64,000 nucleotides of DNA, taken from positions 186,001 to 250,000 of the forward strand of contig NZ_NSFV01000001.1 in NCBI RefSeq assembly GCF_002295115.1, written 5' to 3'. The first letter of the stretch is position 1; each line of letters starts with the position of its first letter. The DNA comes from Mesorhizobium sp. WSM4311 (GTDB taxonomy: Bacteria > Pseudomonadota > Alphaproteobacteria > Rhizobiales > Rhizobiaceae). Positions 7,754 through 15,424 of the stretch are shown piece by piece. Under the pieces are notes generated by a model that saw only the letters and a program-made list of their open reading frames with translations, ran no database searches and was not told where the DNA came from. A program made the translations under genes and the position numbers.

Positions 7754-9067
7754 ATGGCAGACCTCCGCAACAATTTCGTCGGCATCAAATCGCCAAATCC
7801 GTTCTGGCTGGCCTCGGCACCGCCCACCGACAAGGCCTACAACGTCATCCGCGCCTTCAAGGCAGGCTGGGGTGGCGTGGTGTGGAAGACGCTGGGCGAG
7901 GAAGGCCCGCCGGTCGTCAACGTCAACGGCCCGCGCTATGGCGCGATATGGGGCGCCGACCGGCGCCTGCTCGGCCTCAACAACATCGAGCTGATCACCG
8001 ACCGCGACCTGCAGACCAACCTGCGCGAGATGAAGCAGGTCAAGATGGACTGGCCCGACCGCGCACTCGTCGCCTCGATCATGGTGCCTTGCGAAGAGGC
8101 AAGCTGGAAAGCTATCCTGCCGCTGGTCGAGGAGACCGGGGCCGACGGCATCGAGCTCAATTTCGGCTGCCCGCACGGCATGTCGGAACGCGGCATGGGC
8201 GCGGCCGTCGGCCAGGTGCCGGAATATATCGAAATGGTGGTGCGCTGGTGCAAGCAGTATACGCGCATGCCCGTCATCACCAAGCTGACGCCCAACATCA
8301 CCGATATCCGCAAGCCCGCGCGGGCGGCGCATGCCGGCGGCACCGACGCGGTGTCGCTGATCAACACCATCAATTCGATCACCGGCGTCGACCTCGACAG
8401 TTTCGCGCCGATGCCGACCATCGACGGCAAAGGCTCGCATGGCGGCTATTGCGGCCCGGCGGTGAAGCCCATCGCCATGAACATGGTGGCCGAAATCGCG
8501 CGCGATCCGGAGACACACGGCCTGCCGATCTCCGGCATTGGCGGCATCACCACCTGGCGCGACGCCGCTGAATTCATGGCGCTCGGCGCCGGCAACGTGC
8601 AGGTGTGCACAGCGGCGATGACCTACGGCTTCAAGATCGTGCAGGAGATGATCGCCGGTCTGGAAAACTGGATGGACGAGAAGGGCCACCGCTCGCTCGA
8701 CGACATTATCGGCCGCGCCACGCCCAACGTCACCGATTGGCAGTATCTCAACCTCAACTATGTCGCCAAGGCGCATATCGACCAGGACGCCTGCATCAAG
8801 TGTGGCCGCTGCCACATCGCCTGCGAGGACACTTCGCACCAGGCCATCACCAGCGTGGTCAATGGCGTGAGACACTTCGAGGTGATCGAGGCCGAATGCG
8901 TCGGCTGCAATCTGTGCGTCAATGTCTGCCCGGTCGAGAACTGCATCACCATGGAGCCGCTGGCTGCCGGCGTCATGGACCAGCGCACCGGCAAGCCGGT
9001 GTCGCCGATCTACGCCAACTGGACGACGCATCCGAACAATCCGATGGCCAAGGTGGCTGCGGAGTAG
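7754..9067 (+). CDS. preA: NAD-dependent dihydropyrimidine dehydrogenase subunit PreA (PydA)
   Basis: The 437-residue catalytic subunit has a dihydroorotate-dehydrogenase-like FMN barrel (about residues 1-310). Its active-site segment is ELNFGCPHGMSERGMG, with the catalytic-loop cysteine conserved in DPD enzymes. A two-cluster ferredoxin tail carries CIKCGRCHIAC and CVGCNLCVNVCPVENC (about 345-400). It reduces uracil or thymine to the 5,6-dihydro form using electrons delivered by PreT. AAAGGGA precedes the ATG. A strong terminator follows immediately, closing the three-gene operon. Confidence 0.93.
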   Translation: MADLRNNFVGIKSPNPFWLASAPPTDKAYNVIRAFKAGWGGVVWKTLGEEGPPVVNVNGPRYGAIWGADRRLLGLNNIELITDRDLQTNLREMKQVKMDWPDRALVASIMVPCEEASWKAILPLVEETGADGIELNFGCPHGMSERGMGAAVGQVPEYIEMVVRWCKQYTRMPVITKLTPNITDIRKPARAAHAGGTDAVSLINTINSITGVDLDSFAPMPTIDGKGSHGGYCGPAVKPIAMNMVAEIARDPETHGLPISGIGGITTWRDAAEFMALGAGNVQVCTAAMTYGFKIVQEMIAGLENWMDEKGHRSLDDIIGRATPNVTDWQYLNLNYVAKAHIDQDACIKCGRCHIACEDTSHQAITSVVNGVRHFEVIEAECVGCNLCVNVCPVENCITMEPLAAGVMDQRTGKPVSPIYANWTTHPNNPMAKVAAE

Positions 9068-9079
9068 CCTCAGACACGC

Positions 9080-9107
9080 AAAAACGGCGCCTTCGGGTGC
9101 CGTTTTT
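9080..9107 (+). terminator. Strong Rho-independent terminator after preA
   Basis: A 12-bp stem (AAAAACGGCGCC at 9080-9091 with GGTGCCGTTTTT at 9096-9107, one G-U pair) closes a UUCG tetraloop and ends in a T-run followed by CTTTTT. This is one of the clearest terminators in the window. Confidence 0.9.
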
Positions 9108-9121
9108 CTTTTTCCTATTGC

Positions 9122-9152
9122 GGATAACAATTATCCACGATAAATAGTATCC
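9122..9152. promoter_or_regulatory. Tandem dyad, likely operator of the Rrf2-family gene
   Basis: GGATAACAATTATCC (9122-9136) is an inverted repeat with six-base arms. CGATAAATAGTATCC (9138-9152) matches it at 11 of 15 positions, exactly 16 bases downstream. The pair ends 20 bases before the Rrf2-family start, a position that suits autorepression. AT-rich sites built on GATA/TATC-like half sites fit the family, but binding here is inferred. Confidence 0.6.
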
Positions 9153-9172
9153 ATGAATAGGAAATCGGCATC

Positions 9173-9697
9173 ATGAAGCTGGGCGAGGGCGTTGAGGCGG
9201 CCATCCATTGCGCGGCCACCCTTGCAAGCGTCGAGGGCAACAGCACCATGCCGGGTGCTGCTCTCGCCGAGTGTTTCGGACTGTCGCCCAGCTATCTGCT
9301 GAAGCATCTCAACATGCTGGCCGCCGCCAGCATTCTTGAATCGGTGCCGGGGCCGGCTGGCGGCTACCGGCTGGCGCGGGCGGCCGAACGCATCACCCTG
9401 CTCGATATCGTGCTGGCCATAGAAGGGCGCGAACCCGCATTTCGCTGCGGCGAAATCCGCCGCAACGGGCCGGTCAAGATCGATGCCTCGGCCTATGTCA
9501 AACCCTGCGGCATCAATGCCGCGATGCTCAAGGCCGAGCGCGCCTATCGGGCCGCGCTTGCTGAAGTGAAGCTGTCCGACATCGTGGCGGACTACGCGGC
9601 GGAAGGCGATCCCAGATCCTTTGCCGCGAGCTGCGCCTTCGTGGCGCGCCACCAGCGGCCGCAGAAATCCAGTTCAACCCCGCCAAAGCAGATGTGA
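9173..9697 (+). CDS. Rrf2 family transcriptional regulator
   Basis: The 174-residue protein has the Rrf2 winged-helix layout. The recognition region is FGLSPSYLLKHLNMLAAASILES (residues about 35-57), and the wing GPAGGYRLARAAERITLLDIVLAIEG is the best family signature. Cysteines lie at about residues 96 and 116 in the region where iron-sulfur members bind their cluster, but the usual three-cysteine pattern is not evident. Nitrite, redox or thiol sensing is therefore open. A tandem dyad lies just upstream, and an AhpD-like gene follows 11 bases after the stop. Confidence 0.85.
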   Translation: MKLGEGVEAAIHCAATLASVEGNSTMPGAALAECFGLSPSYLLKHLNMLAAASILESVPGPAGGYRLARAAERITLLDIVLAIEGREPAFRCGEIRRNGPVKIDASAYVKPCGINAAMLKAERAYRAALAEVKLSDIVADYAAEGDPRSFAASCAFVARHQRPQKSSSTPPKQM

Positions 9698-9708
9698 AAG
9701 GATATCAG

Positions 9709-10167
9709 ATGAAACAGAGGATGCAGTTTTTCGCCAAGGCGCCGGAGATCATGAAGGCGGTATCGGCGCTCAACAAGGCGGTCGACGAATGCGGGCTGGA
9801 GGCCAGCCTGCTGCATCTGATCAAGCTCAGGGCCTCGCAGATCAATGGCTGTTCCTTCTGCGTCGAGATGCACAGCCGCGAGGCGCGGCGCGACGGCGAA
9901 ACCGAGCAGCGGCTCTATCTCGTCGCGGCCTGGAAGGAATCGCCGCTGTTTTCCGAACGCGAGCGCGCCGCTTTCGCCTGGACCGAGGCGGTGACCCTGA
10001 TCGCCAACAATGGTGTGTCGGATGAGCTCTATGCCCGCACGCTTGAGCATTTCTCGGAAGAGGAACTGGTCAAGCTGTCCGTCGCGCTCGGCATGATCAA
10101 CACCTGGAACCGGCTGTGCATCCCGTTCCAGGCCATTCATCCGATGCCGGCCGCCAAGGCCGCCTGA
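9709..10167 (+). CDS. Carboxymuconolactone decarboxylase/AhpD-like protein
   Basis: The 152-residue protein carries the AhpD-core redox motif NGCSFCVEMHSREAR (CxxC plus histidine, about residues 47-61). Most proteins of this type are small all-helical peroxidase-related or thiol-redox proteins. ATG at 9709 is chosen because AAAGGA precedes it; an in-frame GTG at 9694 would overlap the upstream stop. Its tight coupling to an Rrf2 regulator and the nearby DoxX gene suggest an oxidative or electrophile response, which is inference. Confidence 0.85.
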   Translation: MKQRMQFFAKAPEIMKAVSALNKAVDECGLEASLLHLIKLRASQINGCSFCVEMHSREARRDGETEQRLYLVAAWKESPLFSERERAAFAWTEAVTLIANNGVSDELYARTLEHFSEEELVKLSVALGMINTWNRLCIPFQAIHPMPAAKAA

Positions 10168-10180
10168 TCTTATCGCCATT

Positions 10181-10216
10181 GGAGCGCCGTCGATGAGGCG
10201 GCGCTCCGATTGTTTT
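10181..10216 (+). terminator. Hairpin with short T-run after the AhpD-like gene
   Basis: GGAGCGCCG (10181-10189) pairs with CGGCGCTCC (10199-10207) around a nine-base loop and is followed by GATTGTTTTC. It is a moderate terminator, or an attenuator before the DoxX gene that starts at 10232. Confidence 0.5.
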
Positions 10217-10231
10217 CAAAGGGGGTGTTTT

Positions 10232-10609
10232 ATGCCTGCCGATTTGCCATCGATCTTGTTGTTTCTAGGCCGCCTGTTGCTTGGCGGCGCCTTCGTCTTC
10301 GCCGGCCTGCGCAACATCCTGAACGCCGCTTTCCTGACCGGGCTGATGGCCGCGCGGGGCGTGCCGCAAGCGCGGCTGGCGCTGTGGGCCGGCATTGTGC
10401 TCCAGATCATCGCCGGTGTCCTGGTGATGGCCGGCCTGTGGACGGCACTCGCCTGCGCGGTGCTGGTGCTGTTCCTGATCGTCGCCACGCCGATGTTCCA
10501 CAATTTCTGGGACCACCAGGGCCCGGATCGCGCGGCGCGCATCAACGGCTTCGTCGGCAATGTCGCGCTGGGCGGCGGTTTCCTGACGTTGATCGCGCAG
10601 ACGCTCTGA
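10232..10609 (+). CDS. DoxX family membrane protein
   Basis: The 125-residue protein is a four-helix membrane protein. It shows the DoxX pattern in LGRLLLGGAFVFAGLRNI near the N terminus and in a central GIVLQIIAGVLVMAGLW segment. The ATG at 10232 follows AAAGGGGG with good spacing; a longer frame to 10193 lacks a ribosome site. It sits after the Rrf2-AhpD pair with a hairpin between and may be partly co-expressed with them. The following gene is convergent. Function is undefined beyond the membrane location. Confidence 0.8.
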   Translation: MPADLPSILLFLGRLLLGGAFVFAGLRNILNAAFLTGLMAARGVPQARLALWAGIVLQIIAGVLVMAGLWTALACAVLVLFLIVATPMFHNFWDHQGPDRAARINGFVGNVALGGGFLTLIAQTL

Positions 10610-10618
10610 GGGTCTAAC

Positions 10619-11341
10619 TCAGGCCGCGAACCGCAACCCGCCATCGCAGGTCAGCACCTGGCCGGTCATGAAGCCGTTGGACACGAGGAAGGCAATCGCC
10701 GAGGCGACGTCCTCGGCGCGGCCGATGCGGCCCACAGGCGTCTTGCCGGCATATTCGGCAAAGACCGCCTGCCGCTGGTCGTCGGGCAAAAAGTCCCACC
10801 ACGGCGTGTCGATGACGCCGGGCGCCACGACGTTGACGCGCAAGGGCTTCAGTTCGACCGCGAGGATCGGCGCCACGGTCAAGAGCATGCCGTTGATGGC
10901 GCCGATGCCGGCGACGCCAGGCATTGTGGCCTGAGCCGACACCGCGGATATGAAGGTGACCGAGCCCGATTTGTTCAGCGTCGGCAAGGCGGCCTGCAGG
11001 CAGGAAAGTTGCGGCCGCACCTTCTCTTCGACGCCGCTGCCGAGATCGGCAAGGTCAAGCGTCTCGAACGGGCCAAGGCCCTTGCCGCCGCTGGCCGCCA
11101 AGACGAGGTGGTCGAACGGGCCGAGGCGCTCGAAGAACTGGCGGACCTCGTCCGGCTTCGACGCATCGAACGCGGCCTTGTCGGCGGCGCCGCCGAGGCT
11201 CTTCCAGGCGCCGATGAGCTTGTCCTGGTTGCGCCCGGTGATCGTCACCTTCATGCCTGGGCCGAGCAGTTTTCGCGCGGTCGCCAGGCCGATGCCGGAT
11301 GAGCCGCCGATGATGACTGTGTGTTCGGTTCTGTTGGTCAT
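10619..11341 (-). CDS. SDR-fold protein lacking the catalytic Tyr and Lys
   Basis: The 240-residue protein keeps the cofactor motif GGSSGIG (about residues 12-18) and the late PGVIDTPWW segment of short-chain dehydrogenases. Where active members have YxxxK, this one reads AGIGAINGM: the tyrosine is replaced by isoleucine and the lysine by asparagine. The serine region FISAVSAQ is kept. It may be a divergent subfamily with altered chemistry or a non-enzymatic dinucleotide binder. It overlaps the upstream SDR gene by four bases (ATGA), so the two are translationally coupled. Confidence 0.8.
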   Translation of the reverse strand: MTNRTEHTVIIGGSSGIGLATARKLLGPGMKVTITGRNQDKLIGAWKSLGGAADKAAFDASKPDEVRQFFERLGPFDHLVLAASGGKGLGPFETLDLADLGSGVEEKVRPQLSCLQAALPTLNKSGSVTFISAVSAQATMPGVAGIGAINGMLLTVAPILAVELKPLRVNVVAPGVIDTPWWDFLPDDQRQAVFAEYAGKTPVGRIGRAEDVASAIAFLVSNGFMTGQVLTCDGGLRFAA

Positions 11342-12177
11342 GAGTGCTGTTCCCTGGATTTTGAGGAGGCCGGGCCGACAAGGTCGAGGCTCAGCTTTCG
11401 CAATTGTTGCCGTGCCCTGGCGTCATAGGCCTGGGCATCGGCGCGGGCTTCGCGCAGTCCGTCGAAATAGAGGCCGCTGCGGCCTTCTAGCGCGGGAGCG
11501 GCGGCGAGGTTGACGATGGCTTCGGCGCCGGTCTCGACCGAACTCCATGGCGTCACGCCGGCCTGCCGGACCATGGTGGTGTTCATGTAGCTTGCTGGGT
11601 GCAGCGCGTTGACGGTGACGCCGGTGCCTTTCAGCTCTTCCGCCAGATCGACGGTGAACAGGATTTGCGCCAGCTTGCTCTGGCAATAGGCGCGCACGCC
11701 GCTATAGCCGTGGGTGAGCATCATGTCGCCGAAATCGATCGCTTGCTGGCCGGCCGAGGCGACGTTGACGATGCGCGCCGGAGCGCTGGCCTTCAGCAGC
11801 GGCAGAAGCTCCGAGGTCAGCAGGAAACCGGCGAGATAGTTGACGGCGAAGCGCAGTTCGTAGCCATCGGCACTGACCTGCCGTTTGGCGCCTGCCGTGC
11901 CGATGCCGGCATTGTTGATGAGGATATCGAGCCGGTTCGTCCGGGCACGTACCGCCTCGGCGAGGTGGCGAATTTCGGCCAGCGAAGCAAGGTCGGCCGC
12001 GAGGAATTCGGCCTTGCCGCCGGCGACTTCGATCTCGGCGACCGCTGCCTTGCCGCGCGCCGCGTCGCGGCCATGCGCCAGCACCCGGGCGCCGGCGGCA
12101 CCCAGCCGTTGCGCGACGACGCGGCCGACGCCGTCGGTCGAGCCGGTGATGAGGATTGTCTTGTCTTTCAGGTCCAT
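11338..12177 (-). CDS. Short-chain dehydrogenase/reductase
   Basis: The 279-residue protein has GSTDGVG for NAD(P) binding (about residues 12-18), NNAGIG (about 88), the catalytic serine in NVASAGQQ and the active-site YCQSK. The long C-terminal region resembles retinol-dehydrogenase-like or WW-domain-oxidoreductase-like SDRs. The substrate is unknown. It is the first gene of a two-SDR operon, and the second SDR lacks catalytic residues. The operon is divergent from an MmyB-type regulator gene, a common arrangement that suggests local control. Confidence 0.85.
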   Translation of the reverse strand: MDLKDKTILITGSTDGVGRVVAQRLGAAGARVLAHGRDAARGKAAVAEIEVAGGKAEFLAADLASLAEIRHLAEAVRARTNRLDILINNAGIGTAGAKRQVSADGYELRFAVNYLAGFLLTSELLPLLKASAPARIVNVASAGQQAIDFGDMMLTHGYSGVRAYCQSKLAQILFTVDLAEELKGTGVTVNALHPASYMNTTMVRQAGVTPWSSVETGAEAIVNLAAAPALEGRSGLYFDGLREARADAQAYDARARQQLRKLSLDLVGPASSKSREQHS

Positions 12178-12245
12178 GTCCAGAGCCTCCTGTCTGCTGC
12201 TCTGAACGCAAGATGGGACGTCTGGCCGATCTCAAACAGTTCAAA

Positions 12246-12281
12246 CTTTATCCTGGTATCAATACTGCTATAATAAGAAGC
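12246..12281 (+). promoter_or_regulatory. Promoter and dyad between the SDR operon and the MmyB-type regulator
   Basis: A perfect -10 hexamer TATAAT lies at 12269-12274, only seven bases before the regulator ATG, so the transcript would be nearly leaderless. Just upstream, GTATCAATAC (12256-12265) is a perfect palindrome in the -10/-35 spacer. The -35 region (about 12246-12251) is poor. The palindrome is a candidate operator. Confidence 0.45.
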
Positions 12282-13154
12282 ATGGATGCTCCCTCCCATT
12301 CCGCTGAAGACAGCCGCCGGCGCGAGCTTGGGGCTTTCCTGCGCTCGCGGCGCGAAAGGCTGACACCCTCGGCGACCGGCATCTCGACCGGCCTCAGGCG
12401 TCGCACGCCGGGCCTGCGCCGCGAAGAGGTGGCGATGATCGCCGGCGTCGGCACCACCTGGTACACCTGGCTGGAACAGGGCAGGGACGTGCGCCCGTCC
12501 GTGGAGGTGCTGACGGCGTTAAGCGAGGCGCTGCGCCTCGACGCCGTCGAGAGGCGGCACCTGTTCATCCTTGCCGGGCGTCAGCAGCCGGAGCGCCGCG
12601 TCGCCGCGCCGGAAAGGGCCGACGGTCCCTTGCTGCACATGTTGCAAAGCCTCGTCCTGCAACCCGCCTACGTCGTTGGCCGACGCTGGGACGTGCTGGC
12701 CTGGAACGACGCGGCCGTCGCGGTGTTCGGCGACTATGGCCTTCTCGAGGGTGACGCCCGCAACATCGTCCACATGGTGTTCACCAGCCCGCACCACCGC
12801 CGTTTGCTGGTCGACTGGGAAGAACTCGCCCGCGTGGTGCTCGCGTCGTTTCGTGCGGAGAGCGCCAAATATGTCGGTGATCCCGATTTCGACCGGCTGA
12901 TCGCGCTTATGATGCGCTCGAGCCCCGAGTTCCGTGACTGGTGGCCCCTGAGGGACGTGGCACGAAGACTGACCGGGCTGAAGCACGTGCGGCACCCCAT
13001 TGCGGGTGCGATGACATTCGAGCATATGAGCCTGTCGATCGACGATGGTTCTGACATGAGGCTGGTCGTCTACACGCCGCTCGCCGAGCAGAATTCGATT
13101 GCCAAGCTGCAATCCTTGCTGGACGCGCTTCCGGCCGAGCGGCGTAGCGCCTGA
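12282..13154 (+). CDS. XRE-type helix-turn-helix regulator with MmyB ligand-binding domain
   Basis: The 290-residue regulator has an N-terminal HTH (about residues 10-75) with the hallmark RRTPGLRREEVAMIAGVGTTW followed by YTWLEQGRDVRPS. The C-terminal MmyB-like domain (about 110-275) includes ARNIVHMVFT, typical of a small-molecule (fatty-acid-like) pocket. Such proteins usually control an adjacent divergent SDR gene, which is exactly the arrangement here. The ATG at 12282 was chosen over an upstream frame because the conserved domain begins there. Confidence 0.88.
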   Translation: MDAPSHSAEDSRRRELGAFLRSRRERLTPSATGISTGLRRRTPGLRREEVAMIAGVGTTWYTWLEQGRDVRPSVEVLTALSEALRLDAVERRHLFILAGRQQPERRVAAPERADGPLLHMLQSLVLQPAYVVGRRWDVLAWNDAAVAVFGDYGLLEGDARNIVHMVFTSPHHRRLLVDWEELARVVLASFRAESAKYVGDPDFDRLIALMMRSSPEFRDWWPLRDVARRLTGLKHVRHPIAGAMTFEHMSLSIDDGSDMRLVVYTPLAEQNSIAKLQSLLDALPAERRSA

Positions 13155-13165
13155 GCCGGCGGGGG

Positions 13166-13801
13166 TCAGCCCTTCGGCTTCAGCCCATCCAGGAACAACT
13201 GCTCCAGGAATCTTGCCGCGTCCTCGAAGCGCCCGTCGCCGCCACGGTTCGGTCCCAGCACGGCGCGCACCTGGACGTCGAAATCGGCGTAGTGCTGCGT
13301 CGTCGCCCAGATCGAGAAGATCAGGTGCCAGGGGTCGGTGCGGGCGATCTTGCCGGCGCGCATCCAGCCCTTGATGACGGTGGCCTTCTCGTCGACCAGC
13401 GTCTTCAGATCGCCAGCCAGCAGCGGCATGATGCGCGGCGCGCCTTGCAGGATTTCGTTGGCGAACAGCCGGCTCTCGCGCGGGAAATCGCGCGCCATTT
13501 CGAGCTTTCGCCTGATGTAGCTCCTGAGCTCGGTCAGGGGATCGCCGATGTCGTCGAGTTCGCGCAGCGGCGCAAGCCAGGTGTCGAGCAGGCGCAGCAT
13601 CAAGGTCTCGTGAATGTCCTCCTTGCGGCGGAAGTAATAGAGCAGGTTCGGTTTCGACATGCCGGCGGCTTCGGCGATCTGGTCGATGGTCGAGCCGCGG
13701 AAGCCATGGGTGGAGAACACTTCGAGCGCGGCCTCGAGGATGAGTTCGCGCTTTTCCTGCTGGATGCGGGTGCGGCGAGGGACTTCCGTGCCGGTGTTCA
13801 C
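13166..13801 (-). CDS. rutR: TetR family regulator, RutR-like pyrimidine regulator
   Basis: The 211-residue protein has a TetR HTH (about residues 18-64) ending in AGMSKPNLLYYFRRKEDI. Its C-terminal domain closely follows RutR: the segments RDFPRESRLFANEILQGAP, GDLKTLVDEK and DPWHLIFSIWATTQHYADF match E. coli RutR nearly position for position. RutR binds uracil or thymine and then releases DNA. The gene is divergent from the beta-alanine aminotransferase gene, and RutR-like palindromes lie at 13935-13950 and before preT. It is therefore the probable regulator of the whole pyrimidine block. Confidence 0.85.
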   Translation of the reverse strand: MNTGTEVPRRTRIQQEKRELILEAALEVFSTHGFRGSTIDQIAEAAGMSKPNLLYYFRRKEDIHETLMLRLLDTWLAPLRELDDIGDPLTELRSYIRRKLEMARDFPRESRLFANEILQGAPRIMPLLAGDLKTLVDEKATVIKGWMRAGKIARTDPWHLIFSIWATTQHYADFDVQVRAVLGPNRGGDGRFEDAARFLEQLFLDGLKPKG

Positions 13802-13828
13802 CGTTGCGAACCCTCATGTTGGCGGTCA

Positions 13829-13850
13829 TCTGGACCAATTCTCTGGACCA
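13829..13850. promoter_or_regulatory. Direct repeat TCTGGACCA near the rutR start
   Basis: TCTGGACCA occurs at 13829-13837 and again at 13842-13850, a 13-base period. Each copy contains a TGGACCA core that resembles a RutR half site. The repeat starts 28 bases upstream of the rutR start codon, where it could mediate autoregulation. The match is partial. Confidence 0.4.
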
Positions 13851-13934
13851 GTTTTTCCCTAGGCTGTGGAACGCACTTCAGGAGCCGCATTTCCGCTAGT
13901 AATCCCTTGACCGCCGACAGGGCGGTGCTAACGT

Positions 13935-13950
13935 TTGTCCAATCGGTCAA
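13935..13950. promoter_or_regulatory. RutR-like operator between rutR and the aminotransferase gene
   Basis: TTGTCCAATCGGTCAA matches TTGACCAnnTGGTCAA at 12 of 14 defined positions, and the surrounding dyad extends to TTT...AAA (13934-13951). It lies 79 bases before the aminotransferase start in the divergent gap. With the similar site at 5472-5487 it defines a probable local pyrimidine regulon. Confidence 0.65.
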
Positions 13951-14028
13951 AAATTTGCGTAGCATGAAAACGGCGCAAAGACCAAGCGTTGGACGCACCG
14001 AAACAGGTTACAAGGGGAAGTCTTGGTC

Positions 14029-15357
14029 ATGTCCAACCGGCTGAAAGTCACGCCGAACGATCTCAGTGCATTCTGGATGCCGTTCACGGCAAACCGGCAG
14101 TTCAAGCAGGCGCCACGCATGTTCGTGTCCGCCAAGGACATGCACTACACGACCAGCGATGGCCGCAAGGTGCTCGACGGCACCGCCGGTCTGTGGTGCG
14201 TCAACGCCGGCCACTGCCGGCCGAAGATCACCGAAGCGATCCAGCACCAGGCCGCCGAACTCGACTACGCGCCGGCCTTCCAGATGGGCCATCCCATCGT
14301 GTTCGAGCTGGCCAACCGCCTGGTCGACATCGCGCCCAAGGGCATGGACCATGTCTTCTTCACCAATTCGGGTTCGGAATCGGTCGAGACGGCGCTGAAG
14401 ATGGCGATCGCCTATCATCGCATGAAGGGCGAGGGTGCCCGTACCCGTCTGATCGGCCGCGAACGCGGCTATCACGGCGTCAATTTCGGCGGCATCTCGG
14501 TCGGCGGCATCGTCTCCAACCGCAAGATGTTCGGCACGCTGCTCGGCGGCGTCGACCATATGCCGCATACGCATCTGCCGGAAAAGAACGCCTTCTCGAA
14601 GGGTGTGCCGGAATATGGCGCGGAGCTCGCCAACGAACTGGAGCGCATCGTTACCCTGCATGACGCCTCGACCATCGCAGCGGTCATCGTCGAGCCGGTC
14701 GCCGGCTCCACCGGCGTCATCCTGCCGCCCAAGGGCTATCTGCAGAAGCTGCGTGAAATCTGCACCAAGCACGGCATCCTTTTGATATTCGACGAGGTCA
14801 TCACCGGCTTCGGCCGTCTCGGCGCGCCGTTCGCGGCCGACTATTTCGGTGTCACGCCCGACATCATGGCCACCGCCAAGGGCGTCTCCAACGGCGTCAT
14901 CCCGATGGGCGCGGTGTTCGTGAAGAAGGAAATCCACGACGCCTTCATGACCGGCCCCGAGCATATGATCGAGTTCTTCCACGGCTACACCTACTCGGGC
15001 AATCCGATCGCGTGTGCCGCGGCCTTGGGCACGCTCGACACCTACAAGGAAGAGGGCCTGCTCACCCGTGGCGAGGAACTGGCGCCCTATTGGGAGGACG
15101 CGCTGCACTCGCTGAAAGGCGAGCCGCATGTCATCGACATCCGCAACATCGGCCTGATCGGCGCGATCGAACTGGCGCCGATCGCCGGCAGCCCGACCAA
15201 GCGGGCCTTCTCGGCCTTCGTCAAGGCGTTCGAGCGCGGAGCGCTGATCCGCACCACCGGCGACATCATCGCGCTGTCGCCGCCGCTGATCATCACCAAG
15301 GGCCAGATCAACGAACTGATCGACCATGTGCGTGAAGTGCTAAGGTCGATCGACTAG
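14029..15357 (+). CDS. Omega-amino acid:pyruvate aminotransferase (beta-alanine transaminase)
   Basis: The 442-residue class III PLP enzyme has the cofactor aspartate in IFDEVITGFGR, the Schiff-base lysine in MATAKGVSNG and the phosphate-contact region TNSGSESVETALK. Its N-terminal FWMPFTANRQFK is typical of beta-alanine:pyruvate transaminases. In this setting it would convert beta-alanine from uracil breakdown (or 3-aminoisobutyrate from thymine) to the semialdehyde. ATG at 14029 follows AGGGGAAG; a TTG two codons upstream is less likely. A RutR-like palindrome lies upstream and a terminator directly after the gene. Confidence 0.88.
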   Translation: MSNRLKVTPNDLSAFWMPFTANRQFKQAPRMFVSAKDMHYTTSDGRKVLDGTAGLWCVNAGHCRPKITEAIQHQAAELDYAPAFQMGHPIVFELANRLVDIAPKGMDHVFFTNSGSESVETALKMAIAYHRMKGEGARTRLIGRERGYHGVNFGGISVGGIVSNRKMFGTLLGGVDHMPHTHLPEKNAFSKGVPEYGAELANELERIVTLHDASTIAAVIVEPVAGSTGVILPPKGYLQKLREICTKHGILLIFDEVITGFGRLGAPFAADYFGVTPDIMATAKGVSNGVIPMGAVFVKKEIHDAFMTGPEHMIEFFHGYTYSGNPIACAAALGTLDTYKEEGLLTRGEELAPYWEDALHSLKGEPHVIDIRNIGLIGAIELAPIAGSPTKRAFSAFVKAFERGALIRTTGDIIALSPPLIITKGQINELIDHVREVLRSID

Positions 15358-15369
15358 CCTAGTCTATAG

Positions 15370-15402
15370 TCGGACGGCGTTGGGAACCGCCGTCCGATTT
15401 TT
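15370..15402 (+). terminator. Rho-independent terminator after the aminotransferase gene
   Basis: TCGGACGGCG (15370-15379) pairs perfectly with CGCCGTCCGA (15388-15397) around an eight-base loop, followed by TTTTT. It separates the aminotransferase from the hydrolase gene 22 bases later, so the downstream genes depend on read-through or a promoter not visible to me. Confidence 0.85.
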
Positions 15403-15424
15403 GAATGAAATGGAAGGACCTTGA

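Noticed and set aside
6455..9130. 891-residue open frame on the minus strand across preT, the methyltransferase gene and preA
   Set aside because: It runs against three genes with clear family motifs. Long antisense frames are common at this GC content, and its composition (rich in H, D and R) is unlike a real protein.
12269..12274. TATAAT as proof of a sigma-70 promoter
   Set aside because: The -35 region at the right spacing is poor and the start codon follows after seven bases, so it is reported only as a candidate.
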